A stretch of DNA of 11,536 bases from Microcaldota archaeon. GTDB taxonomy: Archaea; Micrarchaeota; Micrarchaeia; Norongarragalinales; UBA8480. Under the pieces are notes generated by a model. That model ran no database searches, was not told where the DNA came from, and was given only the letters and a program-made list of their open reading frames with translations. The DNA lies in the NCBI GenBank assembly GCA_030697615.1, contig JAUYPK010000123.1, forward strand, positions 1-11,536, read 5' to 3'. Position numbers and translations under genes: made by a program. Shown one piece after another: positions 7,204 through 11,536 of this stretch (position 1 is the first letter of the stretch; each line of letters starts with the position of its first letter).

Positions 7204-7957
7204 ATAGCAACGTATACTTCGATAAGTAGACCTGTGCTTTTAACACTTCTAGAAATGGAACAATTAGCAGTGCATTAATTGCAACTGCGAATAATTGCGC
7301 TGTTGAAGCAGCGCCAATTGAAGGCGTCAGCAAGATGAAAACTTGGCTGACGATCCCTATTAACACAATTGCAACTAGTAAATAAGTTAGGAACAGCGGA
7401 AGCTTCTTGAAAATAACTGAGAGCGACATCTTCGGAGCATATTTAGCTGGTTGGTTATCGATTACAATTGCCTGTGGTGCAAACACAACAAGCAACGAAG
7501 CAAGGAGCGAGACAAGCGCGCCTAGCGTTGAATGTAAGCCTTTTTCGTAGAGGAAAATATTAGCCGCAAGTGAAACAAGGAAGGCGACGAAGAACACTGC
7601 AAATAACTTAAACGTGTACATCTCGATTTTTTCAAACTCGTAAAAAGTAATTGTTTTCAAAGTGCGTTCGGTTTTTACAACCATGTTAATCGCAACTAAA
7701 CCAAATGAAAACAAAAGGAGTGAAATACAAAACGCAACCGCAATTACAAACAAGTCAAACAAACCTAAATCCCTACTTATGCTGCCGAAACGTAGGAAAA
7801 TTCCGCCAAAGCTGGCGAAATTTGGAAGTAGAAGTGCAAGTGGTAACACGATTAGAAAAGGAATTGCAAAAAGTAAAAGAAACTTAAAGTTACGGCTGTA
7901 GCTGTCAATAGTGTGCCACAACACGCCTGTTAATGAATCTGGACGAATTATTCCCAT
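7202..7957 (-). CDS. Six-helix membrane protein of unknown function
   Basis: It has 251 residues with hydrophobic helices at about 25-45, 67-90, 115-136, 143-163, 186-210 and 217-237. A short amphipathic N-terminus (RPDSLTGVLWHTIDSYSRNFK) precedes the first helix and a short tail (LKAQVYLSKYTLL) follows the last. The loop APQAIVIDNQPAKYAPKMSLSV before helix 5 is the most conserved-looking part. The layout resembles the broad class of archaeal and bacterial membrane domains of the YciC/GDPD-membrane-domain type, but no catalytic motif is visible and I assign no function. ATG 7957 lies 28 bases after a TATA-like site with no Shine-Dalgarno, fitting a leaderless first gene of a two-gene unit. 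Confidence 0.8.
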   Translation of the reverse strand: MGIIRPDSLTGVLWHTIDSYSRNFKFLLLFAIPFLIVLPLALLLPNFASFGGIFLRFGSISRDLGLFDLFVIAVAFCISLLLFSFGLVAINMVVKTERTLKTITFYEFEKIEMYTFKLFAVFFVAFLVSLAANIFLYEKGLHSTLGALVSLLASLLVVFAPQAIVIDNQPAKYAPKMSLSVIFKKLPLFLTYLLVAIVLIGIVSQVFILLTPSIGAASTAQLFAVAINALLIVPFLEVLKAQVYLSKYTLL

Positions 7958-7980
7958 TTGTAGTGCTTAACCTTTTTTAT

Positions 7981-7988
7981 TGTATAAT
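7981..7988 (-). promoter_or_regulatory. TATA-like box of the six-helix membrane protein unit
   Basis: ATTATACA on the minus strand is centred about 28 bases upstream of the ATG at 7957, in the 55-base gap after the preceding gene. The match to a TATA box is moderate. An adjacent AATAAAAAA stretch lies too close to the ATG to be the TATA element. Confidence 0.4.
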
Positions 7989-8012
7989 GAAGGTATAACA
8001 AAGCCGCAATTT

Positions 8013-9035
8013 TTAACTGTTGCTAATGCGGATTGAACAGCCAGATAATCGCGGGTAAATAGCACATATTGATGAGAATAACTCAAACGCATTAACCTGG
8101 CCAACTAAACGGTACTGGTTTCCAATAATAGTAGTTGGAATATTTGTGATTTTGTTATCAAGTGTAGCGTTAGCTTCTTTTGAAAGTAGGGTTTGGTTAG
8201 TTGTCCTTACGCACTGCTCAGTTGCATTTTCATCCATGCCCCAGCCGCCAATGCATTCTTTCCAAAACTGCGCACAAAAAGCAACAGCTGGAGAATTAGC
8301 GGCATAACATTCCATTATTGCACGGCTACGGCACGCAATTGCGTTCAACGCATTTGGAGAACCGCTTTGCACGGCGCATAGTTGAAGTGCATCTTCGCTT
8401 AACTCTGAATATCCCGATATTGACTCAAAAGAACCGTTTACTTTCCTAACCGCATAGTGAATAGTGAAATTAATTGAATTGTTAAACCGCTTCAGCGTTT
8501 CAAAAGTCGTATTTTGAAACACTAGGGACTTTACATTGAAACTAGCGACGAATTGCGTAATTTCCGGAGTTGCTGATGGATGATTTTGAAACAAGTAGCC
8601 CGAAGTGGTTTCTGAAGTGACAAGCAAATAGTTTGTACCAATTTTAATCAACCCTGTGCCAAACCGTGGAAAAGCGGGGTTATTAGCAACACTTGAATCA
8701 AAAGTATAAGCTGGAACTAGAGTAACGTTAAACTGGTTTGCAAGCGCTTTACCTGCAGTGGTTTCAACATCTACCCTTTCAACTTTCACATTTACTAGCG
8801 ATGATTTCAAAGCAGCTTCAACGCGGTTAGTGTCGCAAAATGCCTTGCACTTTGAAGAGTATAAGATTGTGAGGTTAACCGCAGAAAAGTTATTTGAAGC
8901 GGATATAACTGAAGGTCCGCCTGTTGGTAATGAAACCTGCCTAAACAAAGCGGGGGATAAGAGGTAAATAGTGGCAATGAGAAAAAATCCTATCAAAGCA
9001 TAGTACGCCGCGTCTTTTGAAAAACCTTTGAACAT
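8013..9035 (-). CDS. Membrane-anchored protein with two thioredoxin-like (DsbA-like) domains
   Basis: From the ATG at 9035 it is 340 residues (positions below count from the GTG at 9044, three codons earlier). There is one N-terminal membrane helix (about 14-32), so the rest is probably extracytoplasmic. The first thioredoxin-like domain (about 57-150) has LYSSKCKAFC (C66, C70) at the active-site position and V110-P111 as the cis-Pro loop. The second region (about 192-330) has IPT (302-304) at the cis-Pro position and YRLVGQVNAFELFSSI, typical of the DsbA/FrnE C-terminal end, but no CxxC. There are ten cysteines in total, eight of them in the second region. The spacing C-x3-C instead of C-x2-C makes redox activity uncertain. 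ATG is preferred over GTG 9044 because an AGGTGA site lies 5 bases before the ATG and overlaps the GTG. Confidence 0.75.
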   Translation of the reverse strand: MFKGFSKDAAYYALIGFFLIATIYLLSPALFRQVSLPTGGPSVISASNNFSAVNLTILYSSKCKAFCDTNRVEAALKSSLVNVKVERVDVETTAGKALANQFNVTLVPAYTFDSSVANNPAFPRFGTGLIKIGTNYLLVTSETTSGYLFQNHPSATPEITQFVASFNVKSLVFQNTTFETLKRFNNSINFTIHYAVRKVNGSFESISGYSELSEDALQLCAVQSGSPNALNAIACRSRAIMECYAANSPAVAFCAQFWKECIGGWGMDENATEQCVRTTNQTLLSKEANATLDNKITNIPTTIIGNQYRLVGQVNAFELFSSICAIYPRLSGCSIRISNS

Positions 9036-9040
9036 ATTAT

Positions 9041-9046
9041 TCACCT
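9041..9046 (-). promoter_or_regulatory. Shine-Dalgarno site fixing the start of the thioredoxin-like gene
   Basis: AGGTGA lies 5 bases before the ATG at 9035. The in-frame GTG at 9044 is part of this site, so it is unlikely to be the start codon. Confidence 0.65.
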
Positions 9047-9056
9047 TAATTTTAAT

Positions 9057-9073
9057 GGAAAAAAAAATAAAAA
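9057..9073 (-). terminator. Oligo-T terminator after tRNA-Gly, possibly also TATA region of the next gene
   Basis: Directly after the discriminator base of the tRNA (9074) the minus strand reads TTTTTATTTTTTTTTCC, a strong archaeal oligo-T terminator. The TTTTTATTT part also lies about 34 bases before the ATG at 9035 and could act as the TATA box of the thioredoxin-like gene. Confidence 0.6.
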
Positions 9074-9156
9074 TGCGACCGCCGGGATTGCCAGCAATCT
9101 GGACTCTTCTCGTAATTTAAAATATTGAGAAAAGCTTGCTTTTGAATTCCCACCAC

Positions 9157-9179
9157 GTATTTTTCTTTTATAAAAATAC
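9157..9179. repeat. Inverted repeat inside the tRNA insertion
   Basis: GTATTTTT and AAAAATAC (minus-strand reading) form an 8-bp stem around the loop ATAAAAG. It lies in the A+T-rich middle of the insertion; no function is assigned. Confidence 0.5.
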
Positions 9180-9208
9180 CAACATATCAAAAAATAAAAA
9201 CTATTTAA

Positions 9209-9263
9209 TTCTTTCTTTTGACACGTCTGACTTTTCTTTCTTAGTAAGAAAGAAAAGTATGGC
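9209..9263. repeat. Hairpin repeat, copy 2 (inside tRNA-Gly)
   Basis: ACTTTTCTTTCTTA (9230-9243) and its exact reverse complement (9245-9258) form a 14-bp palindrome with a single-base spacer. The flanks match copy 1 at 1464-1574: TTCTTTCTTTTGACACG on the left, CTGACTTTTCTT before and AAGAAAAGTATGGC after. The last base of the shared TATGGC (9263) abuts the tRNA T stem exactly. This copy lacks the two extra hairpins of copy 1. Confidence 0.6.
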
Positions 9264-9306
9264 CCCGGGCCTCCAGATTGGCAACCTAGTGTCCTACCAG
9301 GCTAGA

Positions 9307-10959
9307 CTACGATCGCACTTTTATAACAATTATCGAAAGGATGAATATTAAAACTATTGCGGCTGCGCCATAGGGTATAAATTCCCCGTATGTTTCAAGC
9401 AAGTTCTCCCGAACTACTATAGATTTCCCCACTGGAATATTAAAAGCTGGCCTGATCGGTGCTGAATTAGTTGCGGGTTTAAGGAGAAACTGTTGAGAAA
9501 GCGAATAGTTTTCACTTGTTAAAGTTATAATTCCAGTTATGTCGGTCGAAATGTTTAAGTTTGTTAATTCAAAGTTGATGTCGGCGTCGCCTCCTGCTTG
9601 TAGGGAAAAGGTTTTGGAAAAGTTGCCAAACGGAAGCTCAACAGTTGACACTGCGTTTTGAAATACCGTATTTCCACGGTTGTGAATTGAAACAACCAAG
9701 TCGCGGTTATTGAGCCTAACTTCGCTTATTTGGAGTAATTGCACTTCAGATGTCCCGATGCCTTTACGCTCTGCTTTTAGGACAGATTGCACTTTGACTC
9801 CAAGTGAACGTATTACAACTGGATAAGTATAGATGAATCCCTCGCTTAGGTTTGAAGGTATAATTACTTGCCATGAAAACAATTTTTTTTCGCCTGGAAA
9901 GAACATGAGCAAAGTGGTTTTTTGCGAGAGTATTTTAACCTCTGGCGGCACATCAAGCGAAACAGGATAAGTCATTACGTCTGGATAAATTGACTCTATT
10001 GAAACCGTAATGTTTTGAATTGACCCTGGTTCAACTGACTCGTTTGTTACAAAAATATTTACAATTGGAGTGGTTGAAAACCCCGCGTGTGAATTAATTG
10101 AAACTTCATGCGACCGCGTGAGCGAAACTGCACTTAAATCAAGGTTGCCAACTGCCGAGAACTGTTCAGTGACGTTTGCTTGGTCAACTCCATTGGCAAA
10201 CTTGATGTGCGTAGCGTCTAGAAAAATTCCCTCGTTGTAAGTCGGGTCAAAAGGATACCATTTGCCATTAACTGCGACTTCCACCCAAGCATGTGGAGCC
10301 CATATCTCGCCGCTGTAAACAAGCCCAGCTGCAAACCTTGACGGAACATTAACGCTTCTCAACATCGCAATTAACAAGTGGCCGTACTCATTGCACACGC
10401 CCCTGCGGATCTCAAAAACACGCTGCGAGTCTAAAATTACGTCTTTGTAAGCCAAGTCATATTCCACGTTGTTGTGAACCCAAGAGCTTAGAATAGTTGC
10501 TTTTTTCAACGGGTTCACTTCACTTCCAACTAATTCACTTGCCTTGGCACTGATCTGCGGCGTGATTATCGCATATTCGCTTGCTTGCATAAACTTATCT
10601 ACACTACCTACAACTGGGTCAAAATCACCTTGAGACTGAGAAGAGACAATTGCATCAAGCGTAATCACTTGCTGTTGTTTTGAAGGATCCAAGTTAAAAT
10701 TAAGCAAAGTATTGCCAAGTGAATCTACACTTGAAACGTACGGCGTAGAAGTAGAAAAGGAAACTTCTTGGTGGGGATTGTTAAAAAATGCGAATGTAGT
10801 GAACGAAGCTGAATTAGGCTGCTGACCATTAAAATCAACAGTCCAATTAAATTGAACTGTAAAAACTCCACTTCCAACTAACTTTGGCTCAACTTGCTCT
10901 TGCGCAGTAGCAAGGGAAATAAAAGCAACGAACAACAACAGGAAAAAAGCACGGCGCAT
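9307..10959 (-). CDS. Secreted, C-terminally anchored transglutaminase-like protein
   Basis: From the ATG at 10959 it is 550 residues (positions below count from TTG 10977, six codons earlier). A clear signal peptide starts at that ATG: MRRAFFLLLFVAFISLATA, followed by QE. The transglutaminase-like core (about 150-255) has the Cys-His-Asp triad: C195 in RRGVCNEYGH, H229 in APHAWVEV, D244 in YPFDPTYNEG. The remainder is beta-rich, probably Ig-like/CARDB-type modules (about 300-525) with many N-x-S/T sites, then one membrane helix (about 532-552) and a tiny basic tail, VRS. The enzyme would face outside the cell; family members are cysteine proteases or amide-bond enzymes, and the substrate is unknown. 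A TATA box 30 bases before the ATG supports it over the TTG. The last three bases (TAG) and the codons before lie inside the tRNA-Gly 5' end. Confidence 0.88.
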   Translation of the reverse strand: MRRAFFLLLFVAFISLATAQEQVEPKLVGSGVFTVQFNWTVDFNGQQPNSASFTTFAFFNNPHQEVSFSTSTPYVSSVDSLGNTLLNFNLDPSKQQQVITLDAIVSSQSQGDFDPVVGSVDKFMQASEYAIITPQISAKASELVGSEVNPLKKATILSSWVHNNVEYDLAYKDVILDSQRVFEIRRGVCNEYGHLLIAMLRSVNVPSRFAAGLVYSGEIWAPHAWVEVAVNGKWYPFDPTYNEGIFLDATHIKFANGVDQANVTEQFSAVGNLDLSAVSLTRSHEVSINSHAGFSTTPIVNIFVTNESVEPGSIQNITVSIESIYPDVMTYPVSLDVPPEVKILSQKTTLLMFFPGEKKLFSWQVIIPSNLSEGFIYTYPVVIRSLGVKVQSVLKAERKGIGTSEVQLLQISEVRLNNRDLVVSIHNRGNTVFQNAVSTVELPFGNFSKTFSLQAGGDADINFELTNLNISTDITGIITLTSENYSLSQQFLLKPATNSAPIRPAFNIPVGKSIVVRENLLETYGEFIPYGAAAIVLIFILSIIVIKVRS

Positions 10960-10984
10960 AGTGAGATAAGAAAACAACAGCGAG

Positions 10985-10993
10985 AAATAAAAA
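10985..10993 (-). promoter_or_regulatory. TATA box of the transglutaminase-like gene
   Basis: TTTTTATTT on the minus strand is centred 30 bases upstream of the ATG at 10959, with no Shine-Dalgarno sequence in between. This fits leaderless transcription. The upstream TTG at 10977 would lie outside such a transcript. Confidence 0.55.
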
Positions 10994-11024
10994 CACGAGG
11001 TTAGACAATTGGGAAAACAAAGTC

Positions 11025-11032
11025 TTTTTTAT
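11025..11032 (+). promoter_or_regulatory. TATA-like box of the IMPase-family gene
   Basis: TTTTTTAT is centred about 33 bases upstream of the ATG at 11062, on the plus side of the 102-base divergent intergenic region. Between it and the ATG lies a perfect inverted repeat, CTAAAT-ACA-ATTTAG (11040-11054 region), which may be a protein-binding site. Confidence 0.4.
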
Positions 11033-11061
11033 CAAGGGATCTAAATACAATTTAGAAAAAC

Positions 11062-11536
11062 ATGACAACACAACCCTACAGCTTAAAGACAATTTTGAGA
11101 GAGATAATAACAGCAGCTATGCTCGGGGGAAGAGAATTGACTAAGCGCCATCAAACACGAGACCAGCTTCGCGTGCGTGTAAAAACAGTGCCTTCTGATT
11201 TCTTCACTGCAGCTGACAAGGCTTCTGAAAAAAAGATAGTTGAACACTTACAAAGGCGGCTTCCGGGCATGATTATTAATTCAGAAGAAACTCCGAACGT
11301 TGCAGAAACGAATGGTAAGCTAGTGGCAGAGATTGACCCGTTAGATGGATCCATGGCTTACAAACATGGGCAACACTACTACGCAGTTTCAATTGGAATT
11401 CGACGAAATAATACTTTAATAGCCGGAGCAATTTACTTGCCTGCGCTAAATGAGTTATTCTACGCTGCAACAGGCAAGGGAAGCTACAGGGTAAACACCA
11501 ACGGGAAAAAAGACAGACCTATTCCACTCAAGGTAC
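11062..11536 (+). CDS. Inositol-monophosphatase family phosphatase, 5' part (runs off the window)
   Basis: The reading frame is open from ATG 11062 to the right edge (158 codons, no stop). Metal-site motifs of the IMPase/FBPase superfamily are present in order: SDFFTAADKASE (about 45-56, usual form D-x-x-T-x-x-D), SEET with E75 and E76 (usual GEE[ST]), and DPLDGS with D92 and D95 (usual DPIDGT). YYAVSIGI and the GAIYLPALNELFYAATGKG segment follow as in the family. Archaeal members are Mg-dependent and often hydrolyse both inositol 1-phosphate and fructose 1,6-bisphosphate; which applies here cannot be told. The catalytic C-terminal motif is beyond the window. It is the only plus-strand gene, transcribed divergently from the transglutaminase-like gene. 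The short distance from the TATA-like box suggests a very short leader. Confidence 0.9.
   Translation, partial: MTTQPYSLKTILREIITAAMLGGRELTKRHQTRDQLRVRVKTVPSDFFTAADKASEKKIVEHLQRRLPGMIINSEETPNVAETNGKLVAEIDPLDGSMAYKHGQHYYAVSIGIRRNNTLIAGAIYLPALNELFYAATGKGSYRVNTNGKKDRPIPLKV

Larger units (their letters stand above)
9090..9263 (-). other. Insertion or intron in the T loop of tRNA-Gly
   Basis: About 174 A+T-rich bases between the T-stem strands. Its first bases GCCA (9263-9260) can pair with its last bases TGGC (9093-9090). With the T stem outside, a 3-base AAT on the 3' side and TAC (9259-9257) on the 5' side, this gives helix, 3-base bulge, 4-bp helix, 3-base bulge, the geometry of an archaeal bulge-helix-bulge splice site, though the inner helix is weak. 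Cutting inside both bulges would leave the loop GCCATAT, which is 7 bases but not canonical. The 5' end is also the end of a hairpin repeat seen elsewhere in the window. It contains a second hairpin, GTATTTTT/AAAAATAC (about 9157-9180). No convincing coding region is present. Confidence 0.5.
9074..9316 (-). tRNA. Interrupted tRNA-Gly (anticodon GCC)
   Basis: 5' part: acceptor strand GCGATCG (9316-9310), TA, D arm GTCT-AGCCTGGTA-GGAC (9307-9291), A26, anticodon arm CTAGG-TTGCCAA-TCTGG (9289-9273; anticodon GCC at 9282-9280), variable loop AGGC, T-stem strand CCGGG (9268-9264). The 3' part resumes about 175 bases later: AAT (9089-9087), T-stem strand CCCGG (9086-9082), acceptor strand CGGTCGC (9081-9075), discriminator A (9074). 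All 7 acceptor pairs (one G-U) and all 5 T-stem pairs form across the gap, and A73 fits glycine. An oligo-T terminator follows. What is missing is the usual TTCRANY T loop: no simple excision restores it. It is either an unusual intron-containing tRNA or a pseudogene broken by an insertion. The first 10 bases overlap the end of the upstream coding region. Confidence 0.75.

Noticed and set aside
9074..9316. Standard anticodon-loop (37/38) intron in the tRNA
   Set aside because: The anticodon arm, variable loop and 5' T-stem strand are contiguous in the 5' part, and the 3' part contains no complete T arm, so the break must be in the T loop.
9136..9351. Plus-strand open frame of 71 codons across the tRNA and repeat
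   Set aside because: It runs through the palindrome and the tRNA 5' half in antisense; composition follows the repeat.

Overview
The window looks archaeal. It has a class III (prepilin-type) signal peptide, a VAT-type double AAA+ Cdc48, an archaeal topoisomerase IA, TATA-type promoters about 27-33 bases upstream of first genes, and GGTGA Shine-Dalgarno sites in front of internal genes. Short intergenic gaps, modest G+C and several small unassigned membrane proteins would fit a reduced DPANN-like archaeon, but the lineage cannot be fixed from this window alone.

Layout from left to right; everything is on the minus strand except the last gene. 29-244 is a tiny class III signal peptide (pilin-like) protein with its own promoter. 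332-1367 is a two-gene unit: a two-helix membrane protein of unknown function, then a minimal M50 site-2 protease. 1386-1579 is non-coding and filled with hairpins. 1580-6734 is a three-gene operon: topA, a stand-alone NFACT-R (RqcH/NEMF C-terminal type) protein whose start overlaps topA by 38 bases, and cdc48. 6790-7957 is a second small unit: a six-helix membrane protein and a small possible winged-helix protein. 8013-9035 encodes a membrane-anchored protein with two thioredoxin-like domains. 9074-9316 is a tRNA-Gly(GCC) interrupted in its T arm. 9307-10959 encodes a secreted, C-terminally anchored transglutaminase-like protein whose stop codon lies inside the tRNA. From 11062 to the right edge, on the plus strand, is the 5' part of an inositol-monophosphatase-family gene.

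The most unusual region is 9057-9316. The two tRNA halves pair perfectly across about 175 bases (acceptor 7/7, T stem 5/5). The insertion begins exactly at the T-stem/T-loop border with a hairpin repeat, and a second copy of that repeat sits 6 bases after the cdc48 stop codon. Simple excision does not restore a canonical TTCRANY T loop. It is therefore either a very unusual bulge-helix-bulge intron or a tRNA gene broken by a small palindromic element.

Functionally, NFACT-R next to Cdc48 recalls the eukaryotic ribosome-associated quality control complex (Rqc2/NEMF with Cdc48/p97), here lacking the NFACT-N half. The thioredoxin-like and transglutaminase-like proteins, the S2P and the pilin-like protein act in or outside the membrane.
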